DNA of 64,000 nucleotides, from positions 41,286,268 through 41,350,267 of the forward strand of contig CM063108.1 of NCBI GenBank assembly GCA_031841125.1, written 5' to 3'. The notes beneath the pieces are model-generated. The model was not told the origin of the DNA, searched no databases, and was given only the letters and a program-made list of their open reading frames with translations. Positions 43,489 through 55,824 of the stretch are shown here, one piece after another. The stretch comes from Acanthococcus lagerstroemiae (lineage: Eukaryota; Arthropoda; Insecta; Hemiptera; Eriococcidae). The translations under genes were made by a program, and so were the position numbers. How positions within the stretch are numbered: the first letter of the stretch is position 1; each line of letters opens with the position of its first letter.

Positions 43489-44470
43489 GCATTACGAATA
43501 AGTCAGTCAATAACACTGCATAATGTACTGATTACATGGCACATGTGAGATGCATGTAAGAAGAACTCTGTTTCAGTCATTGGGGCTGAAAAACTGAAGA
43601 ATAAGCCAAGTACAAATAGTAATACCGCATAATGTTGTGATTGTATGATACATCATAGCTACAAGTAAGGAACACTCTTCCTTCGTTCATTTATTCCCAC
43701 AAAATTAGTATTGAAACCATTTTGTCTGCACATTCCACTATTTTCATGTACTCATTGCCTCAAAAGTGAGGATTCGTTATACGAATAAAATGTAATTCTA
43801 TTATTTATCACCTTTTACAGTAATCCTTCCATGAATACTATGAACTAGTCCCTTACTCAAAAAATCATTTTTTTCTGTGTAGATAACACTATTTTTCTCT
43901 AAAGGTGTCGATTTAAGAAACTTATCGGTAAATGAAGTAATTATCCCATTAGTTAACTTTCAGCCAGTAAACTTGACTAGTGAAATATCCACTCAACAAC
44001 CACCCTTTACCCTTCATTTTCGAGAAAATGGCTGTTCGGGAAAATGTCTGGTAATCAGAAAAATGACAATCATGATGAAGCATGTTACTTTTTCAACTTT
44101 CTCCTGTGGAAAGGGAGAGGAATGGGCTATTGGTTTTGCGATTGCAGCAGTGGCCTGCCAAACTGATTTTCCCAATGGCCTGTCTGGTCCTACTCCGATC
44201 CTGAGCTTTGGTGATGATGCATTCTGATTAACTGATTTATTAGCGGCGGGTGTGCAGCGCATTTGTTTCTGCATCTTTGTATTATGAACTGCCGATTTGT
44301 ACGATGGTCCGCAGCAGTGATAGTTCATTCTGTATATACTTATCCCGTACCTACATCAGTTTTCAGCTTTCAACTGTCCAACATATTTTCAACCCCGCTG
44401 CTTTTATTCATTAATTTTTACTTTACATAACCGTGCATAGTGGACTAGTGACTTATGCAGAATGTATAAG
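43489..44470. other. No gene seen
   Basis: A minus-strand frame of 104 codons at 44,014-44,328 has no recognised motif. Nothing else is seen. Confidence 0.35.
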
Positions 44471-45731
44471 CTGCAGCCGATGCTGACAGCGAGTATTGCA
44501 CGAACTGAAATGACTGCTGTGAGTGGTCCGGCCAAACGGCGGGTATACGCGGCGTCGCGTCGCGTCGTGCCGTACCGTCGAGTCTTAAATTGAAATTTCA
44601 ACTTCACCTGCCGAACGCGGACGCAGACCTCGGACAGCTTTAGCGTAGATTTTTTCTGCTTTCTTTTTTTTTTTTTTTTCGTTTCCTTCTGCTTCCAGGT
44701 TATATAATTATTTCGAGTGTACACTACTTTTTTTTTATCAGCGATATCCAATCAACGACCTATCCAATCTTTTATTTATACGGAACGAAGACACCCACGG
44801 AGCATCGAAGAACTTTCTTACGTAACAGGTTACTCTGCGCGAGAAAATCGACTTCGACTCAATAATCTGAAATCGTGACGACATATTGTTGAAATCATTT
44901 TCTTCGGCTAGTTACGCACACGAAGAATACACGACGTCGTAATAAATTGAATATTGGTTTCTCGTTGCGTGAAGCATTGTATACCGTTTTTTCCCTTCTT
45001 TCTTTCTTGTGTTGTACAAAAAAAAAACCTCTATATATAAATAAGAAGATATAGAAAAGCGAGAGAAGGAAAAAAGAAGAAAAAGTTACTACTACGTAGA
45101 GTATTGTAAACTACCAATGTGAACCAAATGCTTACCAGTACTTGGCAATACGTAGAATCAAGTTCTAACGCTGTTTACATGAAACCTACAGTACTGAAAT
45201 TGTACGCGTGACGATACAGCGCTAATTTACATAACTACTGCTCATACGTGTACACTATATGGGTACAGTGTACAGTTTATACTGTAGCACCGTATAGACT
45301 ACATACAGAAGACGGTCAAAGTATCTCACGCTGGTTATAAACTTTTCTCTATTTCATTCCAATGTGTATCGAACGGACTTACCATAGAAGGGCTGTTTGG
45401 GAATCACGGGGCTATTTGAGAAAGTCGTGTTTTTCTCGCAAGATCGTGGCACTGACAAGACGAGGTACGCAGAAGTTTGAATATACGCCCTATGAACACA
45501 GTATAGATATCGAAAACTACATCGACAAAGTGCTCGACAATTTTATTTCAAATTTAGAATGAAAAGTGTTGGAAGTTTAATAAGAATATTCCTCCAAAGA
45601 TATTGGAAAGCATTGTAATTAAAGCTGTACGATTGTTTGCTGTAGTATACAATCAAGGCAGTGGCGTACATTCTAGGCAAGCAGGGTAAGCACCGCTTAC
45701 CCTGGAAATTCCCGAAAAAATAAGTTTTGAT
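44470..45731. other. CpG-rich patch then A+T-rich DNA
   Basis: CGTCGCGTCGCGTCGTGCCG near 44,550 marks a small CpG-rich patch. A T-run lies at 44,665-44,680. A plus-strand frame at 45,362-45,562 (66 codons) has a protein-like C-terminus but no recognised family or splice context. Confidence 0.3.
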
Positions 45732-46808
45732 TAGTGACGTACCGATAGGGGGCAGGGGGAAATGTACACCCCCTCCCTTGTAGGAATTTTTCACTCAGCA
45801 GTTGGGAAAATTTACCATTTCAGTCAAGTGAGTTGGGAAAATCAAACAAGTTAAAAGGTTTTTGACATTTTTATGTCTTTACTTTGGCACACAAACCGAA
45901 AAAACTCACGCGTGACTTTTCACACGCCACGTTGTTAATAATAATGTAATAAAAATAACTTTGTGTCTTATGAGCGATATATAGACAAGTTTTATGTTTG
46001 TCTTCATGTCTTATCAGCAGGAAATGAGACTGCTGTAATATCAGTGGGGAAGGAGAAGACGGTTGTCAGATTTATATCGGGTAGACTTTTCATACCTATC
46101 GTGTATCTTTCTCTGGCATGATGTCTTTTATCAGTCACAGACTAACAGTCTCATGTCTGTCTTCAGGTCTTATCTCTGTAATGAAGTAGAAGGTGACTAA
46201 TCTGTCCCTGCAGTTCTTTGGATTTTTGACATGTTTATGTCTTTATTTTGACATGTTTTTTCTTTATGTCTTATCGAAGAGTCTCGTATTTGTCATTATG
46301 TCTTATCAGTAATGAAAGAGACGGTAGCTTGTCAATTTTTTGAATTTTCCTTTTGTCTTATCAAAAAAAAATATATATAGACAAGTCTCGGCTAGGTTGG
46401 CTGGCTGGATAGGAAACTGGCTAACTCTGGATAACTCTGGCTTCTGACTCGCAGCGCTCCTTGTATCAGCCTTAGAAAATTACGTTCCTTGTATTAGCAT
46501 TCGAGTACTACGCGCTAGTACACCATCAGGTAGCAGACGCGTCTGCAAGCTGATTTTTTTTTTTTTTTTTTTTTTGCTTTGATACCTGGAAACTGAGTTG
46601 AGAAGTTGGGAAAACCCAACAAGTGAAAAGGTTTTTCTTCTTTTGCATTGATACCTACTTGGTAGAGTTGAGAAGTTGGGAAAACCTAACAAGTTAAAAG
46701 GTTTTTCTTCTTTTGCACTGACTCTTGGAAATTCTGAGTTGAGTCAGTTGGGACTTTCACAATTTTTATCTCCCCCCCCCCCAGAAAAAACTCTTCGGTA
46801 CGTCCCTG
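45732..46808. mobile_element. hAT-like element (~1.08 kb)
   Basis: The left tip TAGTGACGTACCGA and the complement of the right tip (CAGGGACGTACCGA) match at 12 of 14 positions. The flanks GTTTTGAT and ATTTTCAT agree at six of eight positions, as a decayed TSD might. Inside are ATGTCTTATC-type repeats (45,955-46,385) and AACCCAACAAGT...GATACCTGG tandem units (46,570-46,760) before a C-run. There is no transposase. Its right part is shared with 25,020-25,313. Confidence 0.6.
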
Positions 46809-47127
46809 ATTTTCATTCACAATATGAACTTCAACTTGTAACGAATAAAAGATAATGAGATATTGGGTAAAACAGCGACCGTATTGACGCTTACGCTTAT
46901 ACGCTCAAGTTTATAATAAATTCACGGGAGAGTGAGGAGACAGTTGAAACAGAAGCACTGGAGTATCTTAATCCACCACGAACATTCATCGAATGGCGCT
47001 GGAATTTTCGATCATAGAAACTTCAAAGTTGGAAGTTCTTAAAGTACAAATAGCCATTAGTATTTGACAGAAGGATATATCGAGATGGTGGAGGCATGGT
47101 TGAGTAAAGAGTAGCACAGAGTGCGCG

Positions 47128-47523
47128 CTAACTCTTCTGCCGCAGTATGGCATTCCCAATTTCTTTCGAGACTGTAGCCCTCAAATATTGGTGAGCTTCA
47201 GCGTCATGCAAAATTCGTTTTTCAAGAGGTAAGTGGACGAGATTCCCAGCATACTCCTCACAGATACATTTGTATAGACTTAGCGATTTTAAGCCTAACT
47301 GTAGCCTAGCATTCCACTGGACAAAGTTTTTAGGCCTTATTAATTTGTCTTCATTCTGCATTTTCGGAATTACAAAATTTTGCATAGAGTACCTGTTTGG
47401 ACCAGTTGAGAAATCACTGCCGCATTCATTCGAACTCTTTATTTTCACATCGGGCTCATGTATAGTCACCACTTCCGAAAATTCCGGGAGCGTAAATTTC
47501 AGCAATTCGAAAGATGGAGCCAA
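47128..47523 (-). pseudogene. Copia-type gag fragment
   Basis: A 131-codon minus-strand frame contains DKLIRPKNFVQWNARLQLGL, then SLYKCICEEYAGN, LEKRILHDAEAHQYLRAT and KEIGNAI. This follows the pattern of Copia gag (substrate-like KNFxxW start, then the helix-rich UBN2-like region), and the start resembles the gag start at about 19.1 kb. No protease, integrase or RT adjoins it. The flanking 47,524-47,850 is not recognised. Confidence 0.55.
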
Positions 47524-47855
47524 CGTTTTTTTTTGTGTTTTTTTTTGAACGGTATCTTCTACCTGCTTATTCAGAAAACTGTCGGTGTCAGTAGAAGCTG
47601 TTTTTCTTCTACAATCATTTCGTCATTCTTCATCCGATTTGTCAGTCACTGGCGTCTCGCTCTTTCCTTCCACTTTTCAGAATCCTTCAATAAAATGCGT
47701 ATTTGAGATCTTATTGAAAAACCGTTTTTGCGACTTACTCTTAATGAACAATTAGAAGTTATTAATGATGGTAAGCTGAAACCAGAATTACCGTTTTTGA
47801 AAACTGAGCAAAAAAAAAAGATAGTTCGATTTTTACTAGACATTTCCAAGAGCTA

Positions 47856-49527
47856 ACGAGGAGAAAAGTGAGGCCGGACACTGCGACGACTCAACCGACA
47901 GCCCAAGAATACACGAGAGGGATGTTGACGAGGCAATAGCCTCCTTAAAATCCAATTGTGCGCCAGGGCCGGATAAATTAGAAAATTCAACACTCAAAAC
48001 ATTTAAACGAGCTCTCATTACTCCACTGACGGCCATATTCAACTGCATTCTCTCGCTAGGTCTCGTACCGGAACAATGGCATCTCTCTGAAATTATACTC
48101 CTTCACAAAAAAGGCGACAGGTCAGATATTAACAATTATCGGCCCATAAGCCTCTCGTCAAATGTTTACAAACTTTTTATGAAAATTCTCAAAAAGAAAA
48201 TCTAACAGACTTTGATTCACAGCAACCCGCCGAACAGGCTGGTTTTAGAAAAAATTGCAGCACCGTTGACCATATTCACACACTAAGTCAAATTTTTGAA
48301 AAAGCTAGGGAATTCCAACTAAAAATAGCAGTCATGTTTGTGGATTTTAATAAAGCGTTTGATTCACTATTTCACGACAAAACTTGGTTAGCGTTAAGAA
48401 ACCAAGGGGTTCCCCTAGGTATCATTCGAATTTTAAGAGAGTTGTATTCCAAATCAGAAGCAATAATTGGGTTGGAGGGCAACTCAGAAAAATTCAAAAT
48501 CATGAGAGGTGTCAAACAGGGCGACCCATTATCACCCAACATATTTAATGCAGTGCTAGAAGAAATCTTCAGAAAATTTGACTGGGAAGAGATGGGTATC
48601 AACATGGGGAGAGACCATTTGTTTTGGAATACTTAAATACTTGAACAATCTGCGCTTTGCTGATGACATAGTGCTGATAGGCAAAAATAACGATGAACTT
48701 AAAGCTATGGCAACTGACTTAGCGAGAGAAAGTAAAAAGTGGGGTCTTTCGATAAATGTTGGGAAAACTAAAATCATGACAAATATCAATCAATTTGGGG
48801 AAATCAAAATTGGCAACAATATCATCCAAATAATGGAAGAATACACATATTTAGGCCAGAATATGACAATTGAAAATCGAACAAAAAATAAAGTTAGGAA
48901 AGCTAAGGCTTGGAGAGCCTTCTGGGCCCAAAAAACCATCCTCAAAGGCAATCTCAATCTTAAATCTAGAATCAGAATCTTGGAGAGTACTGTTTATCCG
49001 GTCCTAACCTACGGGGCGCAAACTTGGGCGTGCACAAAAAAGCAAATACAAAAAATAGGAATTACGCAACATGCAATGTTAAGGAATATTTTAGATGTTA
49101 GACTTAAAGACAAAGTCAATATTTCAGATATCTTCTCCAAAACAGGTGCAAAAAGTGTAGTTAAAAAAAATACACAAATTAAAACTTAAATATGCAGGGC
49201 ATGTGGCACGGCAACCCGAGGCTAAATGGAGCAAGATCTCCACATTCTGGTATCCTAGAAGAGGCAAACGCCAAGTAGGCAGACCCCCACTGAGATGGGC
49301 TGACGGGATAGTCGCAGTGGCTGGGCCAAACTGGTCTCAAAAAGCTAAACATCGGAAAACATGGATTGACTTGATCGAAGCTCATACACAGCAATGTGTC
49401 ACTGGGTGAGGTGCACGTGAAACTCCACTTACCTAACTAGTTAAATGTATGTAAATACCTAAGAATTAAGTAGTTTCCGTTGCCCGACCGAGTATGTGAG
49501 CTTTAAATAAAAAAAATAAAAAAAATC
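47856..49527 (+). mobile_element. RTE-type LINE, 5' truncated
   Basis: Reverse transcriptase blocks in order: CAPGPDKLEN near 47,955, NNYRPISLSSNVYKL near 48,130, FVDFNKAFDSL near 48,336, MRGVKQGDPLSPNIF near 48,500 and the catalytic LRFADDIVL near 48,655. The C-terminal part has ILESTVYPVLTYGAQTWAC near 48,980, then YAGHVARQPEAKWSKI and GRPPLRWADGI near 49,280, and stops near 49,409. Wording, including FADD, fits the RTE clade. A stop near 48,200 and at least three frameshifts inactivate it. The 3' end is an AAATAAAAAAAT-type tail. Confidence 0.85.
48334..49189 (+). pseudogene. RTE reverse transcriptase palm/thumb, frameshifted
   Basis: Two frames (48,334-48,636 and 48,578-49,189) together hold the catalytic core. 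The first aspartate is in FVDFNKAFD, and the FADD pair is in the second frame. The frameshift lies between them near 48,600-48,640. Both catalytic motifs are intact, so the inactivation comes from frame breaks and 5' loss only. Confidence 0.85.
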
Positions 49528-49535
49528 TTTTCACC

Positions 49536-49765
49536 GTGGGAATGCCTCTCAGTACTGTCGTGAAAGCGACTGGGAGACCTTCAAACACATCAGTTACTGA
49601 TTGGTTCAACATGAGTCGCGAAGTTTGCGGCAGTGTCATATCCAAGAGACCACAGATCGAGGGAACACCCGAGAACCCGATTCAAATAGATGAGGCAAGA
49701 TTTGCAGGCCAACGAAAATACAACCACGGGCGGTTGTTGACCGGTGACACGCAGGCAAGTATTGC
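49536..49765 (+). pseudogene. Merlin-type transposase fragment
   Basis: The frame reads PLSTVVKATGRPSNTSVTDW, FNMSREVC, then IQIDEARFAGQRKYNHGRLL, TGD. TVTDWxNxCREVC and QIDExxxxGxRKYNRGR are characteristic of Merlin (ISXO2/IS1016-like) DDE transposases, and the D in IDE is the first catalytic residue. The remainder diverges. The fragment begins within 10 bp of the RTE tail, so the RTE may have inserted into a Merlin copy. Confidence 0.7.
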
Positions 49766-49982
49766 CGATGAAGAGGCTAAAGTCGATAACACAAGAAATC
49801 ACGGCGCAAGAGTCGACGGCGTACACATAGTTTCTTCGCGACAATTAGAACAATGACATTCAATGTTAGCTTCTCTATGATAAATACAGTGTAACTGTCT
49901 GATATTTTTTTTTGGAAGACTAAGTAAGGTGGCCTCTTTGTGGTGTCTCCTGGGTAACGTTAACAGGCTTACATATCACAGA

Positions 49983-50097
49983 CATTCTGTAGATCGCATA
50001 CTATAGCAGTTCAAAATCCGAAGTAGATCACATAAATTCTGTAGATCGCATATTATGGTACTGTGCGTTCGCGTAGATCACATACTATAGTAGCACC
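49983..50097. repeat. Tandem GTAGATCRCATA repeat
   Basis: Two ~50-58-bp units starting ATTCTGTAGATCGCATA, each with a second GTAGATCACATA half-site, give four evenly phased copies of the core. Confidence 0.7.
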
Positions 50098-50099
50098 CA

Positions 50100-50310
50100 G
50101 TAGGGAACCACATGGAAGCCCTCGCAGGACGCGCGCACTGTAAGCGGAACGGCGAAATGGGGACTCGGGCCGGCTTCAAAGCGTTCCTCCGGCCACTAAT
50201 ACGATACTCGAAAGGGTAGTCTCCGGGGCCGGGGTGCGGTGTCATAGGGGCCACTTTAGCATGCGTGCATCGCCATACGTCCTATCACACCACACCTTAT
50301 CTTCTCCCCA
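50100..50310 (+). repeat. SINE-like repeat, copy C with upstream extension
   Basis: The 110-bp core begins at 50,191. Upstream to about 50,100 the sequence (TAGGGAACCACATGG, GGACGCGCGCACTG, GGGGACTCGGGCC) matches the complement of 53,390-53,475, so the family's full length is at least 200 bp. Confidence 0.7.
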
Positions 50311-51560
50311 GCTACACCAGTGGGGTAAAGCGAGTTTTCGACATAATTTTGCTATAGAGATCAGTTACCACACTACGGGAATGAACTTTATTTTGTATTG
50401 TGTGTAGTGAAATGTAGACAACAGCTCTACCTGCCAAACTGCTCAAATCTCATACATTCATCTCAGAACGACGATCTTCATGCAGCTTCTCTTTCTGGCT
50501 CTCCCCTACGCAGTCCACATTACTATGTGAAAATCGTTCGAAATTTCGGTTATATTGCAATCGAATTCGATGATGTGCGAACCACAACCGAAGGATGGAA
50601 TTCGAAAATGGAAATTAATATTCGGTATCGTAAAAAAGTAAAACACTCCTACTCTGCTATTCCGTTAATTTGGTGAATAAAATGTATTCGAAGATTCGAT
50701 ACCGGACAGAAGAATCTGGCCTCGCGTGCACCGACCACCGTGGCCAGGCCACCGGCTAACACGGTGTATTCGTAAGAGCGATATATAGAAATTTTATACG
50801 ATTCGGACGCAGCGGAGGTGGACGACGAGGAGAAACAGTTGTAACAACGGATTATAATACATTTTTATAGGTACATCACACTTTCGTGCAGATAATGAAT
50901 GACACTTATTGCGATCCGTGTGGGTCGATAATAGTTAACGATTATTTTTCTATTTCAGACGTGTTTGTGTATTATGGCCTAATGTTCTCTTCACGCATTT
51001 CAGTTAGATTCGTTTATTAATCCGGGGATTTGTAAAAGAGTACACGCCATAATTTCGACGGACGGCGCGGCCGCGAATCCGAAAAACCTAGACTAGACAT
51101 GGCGGACCACACGTAACTAATAAATACGGGTACTTACACAATATTTATACACACACACGGTGATAACATAACACGAACAATACAACTGGTGAAAAACTGA
51201 AAACGATCCTCGTTATTAATTTTTATACACCCGTTTAATAAGGTGGAAACCATCAGCTAACAAGTAACGCCGATGCAGATCGAAGATGAAAAATGCCTGG
51301 GTGTGAAATCATTGTTGTTTCGATGGCACCATTAATTAAAGGCCAAATAAGACGACGAATGGATAACCTCGTGGAAGCTAGACAAAATATAATCTCGGCG
51401 TATTTTTCAGCTTGAAATATTGAGAAAAGCTGACCGGACTTTGTCGGCGCATATTTGAGTTCTCTCTGTTTCAGACACGCTCGTTCGCAATGTATTACGA
51501 TGCCGGCCATATAAGTCTTTGGATTACGTCCGAGTCGGTGGCTGGCCTCAGTGACTGATT
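50311..51560. other. No assigned gene; CpG-rich part
   Basis: A 92-codon plus-strand frame (50,398-50,676) shows no recognised domain. CpG-richer DNA lies at 50,690-51,110. No promoter or splice evidence is strong. Confidence 0.3.
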
Positions 51561-52246
51561 AGTGGGTGGGTTTTGAAATTTCAAATCAGTGCCGAAGAAA
51601 TGAACTTCTGTCGCGCGGAGCTATGGTGGGCACGCATTTCCAAATGTAGACACCAGGGCCGTATAGCGATGGATGAAAAGAGTACACCTCCAGTCGGGTT
51701 TAAGAAGTCGGCATTCGGAAAATTTCGTCTAAACTTTTATTTCATTTCAGGAAATAAGTGACCTCACTTAACCTAAAGTTTAATTCTGGTCTTATATTTC
51801 CTCAAATTGTGGACACGCGAGATTCTGAAGGAGTAACCCCATTAATCTTACGTGTTTCAGAACTCACACATCGAATTTTCACGCCTGTATGTTGGAGTCC
51901 ATAATCAGGGGCAGGTTGGTCACATAAGATACCGGGACATTTTCCGGTGGGTTGATCCGATTCGTAAGATTTATTTGGAAGTTTTGGGCTCTGTATTGAC
52001 CCGGAGGGTGAAAGGAGGAAAATAAGACACAATGGAGGGATAATAAAAATGAAAAATTAGGCCGGTACGGTAGCATTTTCCCAGTAGCCTTATATCAATG
52101 ATTGTTATGAAATTTCATATCAGTCAGCTTAGTGGAAGTATATTGTGCTAAGACGTACATACTACGGAGCTATACGGATATCGTGTCGTCGACCTCACTC
52201 GATTAATGTGGGCTAATTTCTAAGATGGTCGAGCGCCTGGTCTCCT
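51561..52246. other. No gene seen
   Basis: CAGGGCCGTATAGCGATGG near 51,655 resembles a hAT tip, but no matching end was found. Nothing else is recognised. Confidence 0.3.
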
Positions 52247-52654
52247 TTGTCTTCAAACACCAGAGGGATATCCGAGGAACTGCGAGACAACGAGACACGA
52301 GAATCGAGAACACGAGGCAACGCGTTCCAGTCTAGATTCAATTTACTCGTAAAACACCTGTGCAAGCGAATCCGTAATGTTCGAGCAGACGTTGGGGTGG
52401 TCTGTGTTGAGTACATAGTGTTTGACAATACAGCTCATTCGACCCGATCGTCGTTTATCTTCCACGCTGGAGAATATGAGCTCGAATATAGAATTCATTC
52501 TTTACGCGCCCTCGGCGGTCTTAATAATGAATTAGCATCGAAGACTCTAAACCAGACCCGTCAAGAGGTTCACGAGCATTTCCACCCGCGCCTGGATCTT
52601 TTGGAGAAACTGGATGCGATATGTACTCCATGTGTAAGGAGTCCAAGTACGTAG
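52247..52654 (+). other. Unassigned 135-codon open frame
   Basis: The plus-strand frame starts with a polar RDNETRESRTRG-type region followed by a mixed segment (VCVEYIVFDNTAHSTR). I do not recognise it. An overlapping minus-strand frame reads SARTLRIRLHRCFTSKLNLD, slightly like the extreme C-terminus of some LINE ORF2 proteins. It is more likely transposon-derived or chance than a host gene. Confidence 0.2.
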
Positions 52655-52865
52655 AAATTGAGTAGCTAATGAAAAAGCCAAAATTGGTTTACGTGGTCTA
52701 TAGAAAATTTTCCACCATTCTGATATAGTGGCTAGGATCAAGGGGGCAGCATATACCCTATGGGAGGAGTCCGAGTACGCAGAAATTGGGATGCAAAAAG
52801 AAAGCTAAAATTGGCGTGTACGTCCTGTGAAGAATTTCCCACCATTCTGATGGCAAATGCGGTGA
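52622..52865. repeat. Two-unit tandem repeat (~125 bp)
   Basis: GGAGTCCAAGTACGTAGAAA...CCACCATTCTGATA is followed by GGAGTCCGAGTACGCAGAAA...CCACCATTCTGATG. Confidence 0.75.
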
Positions 52866-53281
52866 AAGTGGGGAGTGTAGAAGTGAAAGATTAAAAACAG
52901 AAAACATCAAATTACACAACCCTGTCGAGAGGGAGGACGAGAAAGGGGGGAATACCCCAGGCCCGGACTTTCAAGGGGCCCAGTATTTTTAAAAGGCCTG
53001 AATTTCAATCATACTGTACACCAAATCAGCAATCACTCCTTACACCATGAAAGAAACCTCTTATCCCGTAGGCTTATAATTTTTTTCCATTTAACAAAAG
53101 AACGAATTGAACTAGAAGGAGAGGGGGGCGTCGAGATTTCCCCAAGCTCTCTTTTTCTCTCTACGGCGTTGAAATTACACTATGTATTAAAAAAGAAAAG
53201 AAAAAAAAGAAAGAGTCTGATTGCTGAACGGAAGAACATTGTTACGTGGATATGTCCTCCAGGCGACCGCGTTGACGTGCA

Positions 53282-53475
53282 TGGTGTGGTGGGACGTATG
53301 ATGATACACGACGCATGCCAAAGTGGCCCCTATGACACCGCACCCCCAACCCCGGAAACTACTCTTTTGAGTATTGCATCAGTGACCGGAGGGACGCCTT
53401 GGGGCCAGGCCCGAGCCCCCATTTCTCCGTGCCGCAACGGTGCGCGCGTCCTACCAAGGCCACCATGGGGTTCCC
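53282..53475 (-). repeat. SINE-like repeat, copy D with extension
   Basis: The complement contains the full core plus the extension shared with copy C. Beyond 53,475 a CpG-rich tail to 53,640 is present only here, so it may be flank. Confidence 0.7.
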
Positions 53476-53675
53476 TACGGACCGAGGTCCGCGATTCCTG
53501 AGCGCTCGCCTGGAATTCAGGTCCCTCACGGCCAGACGCGCTGCCTCTTCACTCACCCCTCACCTCCTCGTCTTGGTCCGTGTGTCGACGCAGGCAGATG
53601 GTGATGACGGGCTCTAACTGTGGGATAGGACAACAGATAGTATTGACCCTCTAGTTTATGATGCTCGAAGTCTTT

Positions 53676-55548
53676 CACTCTGCTCTCAGCAGACTGGAAC
53701 AGGATTCTTGATTCGTGACGTTCTTTTAGTACGAAGTAGGCGGGGCCAAGCAGACCGATGCAACTGATAACAGCGCGTTGCTTCAGGGTCAGGAAAGCCG
53801 AAACTTATGAACTTAGATTCGGATTCAGCTTAATTGCAAGCTGGAAGAATCTTTCAGATTTGGTTTCGGCTTCAGAAATGTTCATGTTGTACTTTCGGTT
53901 TTGGCTACAGGTTCACTGATATATGATTACTTCAGCTTCAGTTTCGAGTTTCGAGTTTCGACTTCTCGTCATCTGAATACTGGTTCGACTGGTTTATTCT
54001 CACATCACTTTTCCACGATCAGGCCCGTGGTACGGGATTTTGACAATTTGACGCATATCCACTCGGAAAGGTCCTGAGAAACGACCCTAGTACCAGTGAG
54101 CTTTAGGTACTTTTTCCTGGACATTTTCAAGTGGATATACGTCAAAATCCCGTATCACGGATCACGGCAGTATCACATTAAGTCGAAACCGAAACCATTA
54201 AAATCTCTGATACTTTACGGCTTCGTTTCAGCTTCAGTAAAATTGTATTATGAACTTCAGTTTCGGCTTTTCCCTCGCAAGGTGATTACACTTAGCTTCG
54301 GATTCGGCTTCAGAGACAGCACAATTTCTTAAACTTCGAGATTCGGATTCGGATTCAGTTTCGGCTTTCCCAACCCTGCTTTGCTGCTCTGCGGCGTTCC
54401 TTAAAGGAGTTGAACCGCTCACTAGGAGCGCTGCAGTTGACTATATACAATAATATACACACTAATACATTAACAGTCACGCAAGTTCATTATAATGTGA
54501 ACATACCGATTTCTCCTGTTCTTTTACCAAGAAAGCCAAGACTACTATTGGCTTACAAAAGTACAAACGTCAATTCTTTTCAGAAGACCATTTTATTTGT
54601 AGTATCTACTGTCTTCGGTGAATATCGATATTCAAATACTGTGATTTTTTTTATGATTTTCAAAATATCGATTCATCGCCTGTACATTTCTATAGGAATG
54701 ATTAATTCTTCATGTCATAAAACTATATGTGGGACCGTCCTTTGTCGAGGTCACACGTGGCCCTTATCCTCCTCTCAGAACCGCCTGCTGGCTGGAAGCG
54801 TTTCTAGCGATTTCTCGCCGCAGCTACCAACCAGGCCGTAGCGCGCCGGCCCTTACAGTTCCAAGCGATTTCTCAGCCAGAATAGGGTCTAGTGCGAGTG
54901 GAGGGGTAAGGTACCACAGAATCTCCAGTCTCTAACTCACCGCTTAACAGACAACACAATTACCGATAGGATCATGTATGTACAATCAAAAAGAAGCGGG
55001 TTAAATATACAATGGCGATGCGACCTAATACATCGCTATCTCTAACCTACATTATCAGCGAGTATTTGGGAAAGACGAAAGATGCCACACTATAGTTCCC
55101 AGTTCTGCCACCAAATATCAATCACTTTGCGTTTAACTCTCAATAATGGAGCGAGCAGCCTCTGGTTCGTTCTGATCAACATTCTTGCTCCGTCATTTTC
55201 GACTGATAAGAGTGCTAAAGCATGTGCGTATCTTTTCCTTGGTCTGCTCCGAGCAGAATTGAAGGGTGTTCTTGAACTCGGCTCCGAGCAGAGCAGAGCA
55301 AGATTGAGTGGTTTTCGGATCAGTTGGTAATAGAAATACGAACGTGTTTTGTCACTTCGTCTATGCCATCAAAAATGTCGGAGCAAGAATGTTGACCAGA
55401 GCAAATCAAAGGCAGTTCTCCCTGTGTTCATTAAAGAACCGCCAGGGGAGCGAGCAGAGCGCTGTTATCAGTTGGTATGGATCAGCTTGGCCCCGCTCAC
55501 TTTGTACTAAATTAACGCCACGCAAGAGTCCTGCTTCACTCTGCTCGA
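53676..55548. mobile_element. Foldback-like element 3
   Basis: About 100 bp at 53,676-53,782 (GGGGCCAAGCAGACCGATG, CAACTGATAACAGCGCG) is repeated as complement at 55,452-55,548 (CGCTGTTATCAGTTGG, GATCAGCTTGGCCCCGC). Inside are a degenerate CTTCGG/TTCAG-word array (53,800-54,380), a hairpin MITE, and another inverted pair ATCAACATTCTTGCTCCG / GGAGCAAGAATGTTGACC at 55,168 and 55,381. No transposase is present. Ends and TSD are not fixed. Confidence 0.55.
54025..54160. mobile_element. Hairpin MITE (~136 bp)
   Basis: CCGTGGTACGGGATTTTGAC at the left pairs with GTCAAAATCCCGTATCACGG at the right, and GCATATCCACT pairs with AGTGGATATAC. There is a gap of 6 bp in one arm. Confidence 0.75.
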
Positions 55549-55824
55549 AGTAGAGCTGAAGAACACACTTCTGAACAAAACGGTTTTATCACTTGAACGA
55601 ACGCAAATAGTTATTGTGAGCGAAATTTGACGATTTAGAACACGTTCAGATTTCAAAATTCTGATTTGACAGAGGAAAACAGAAAAGAGTGTTGTGTTCA
55701 ACGTTAAAAAGTACTCGAAAACCACCTATTAGAATACACAATACAAAAGAGTTGTTACATTGTGTTGTGATCCTATAGATTCTCACTGTTGGATGACACC
55801 AAGATTGGGCAAATCCCGCAAAAT

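Noticed and set aside
45362..45562. 66-aa frame with a protein-like C-terminus
   Set aside because: No recognised family, no splice acceptor before it and no supporting neighbour.
55567..55770. Possible second copy of the 40.4-kb Harbinger MITE
   Set aside because: One inner block (TACTCGAAAACCACCT) matches, but the outer tips and a TAA duplication are not clear.
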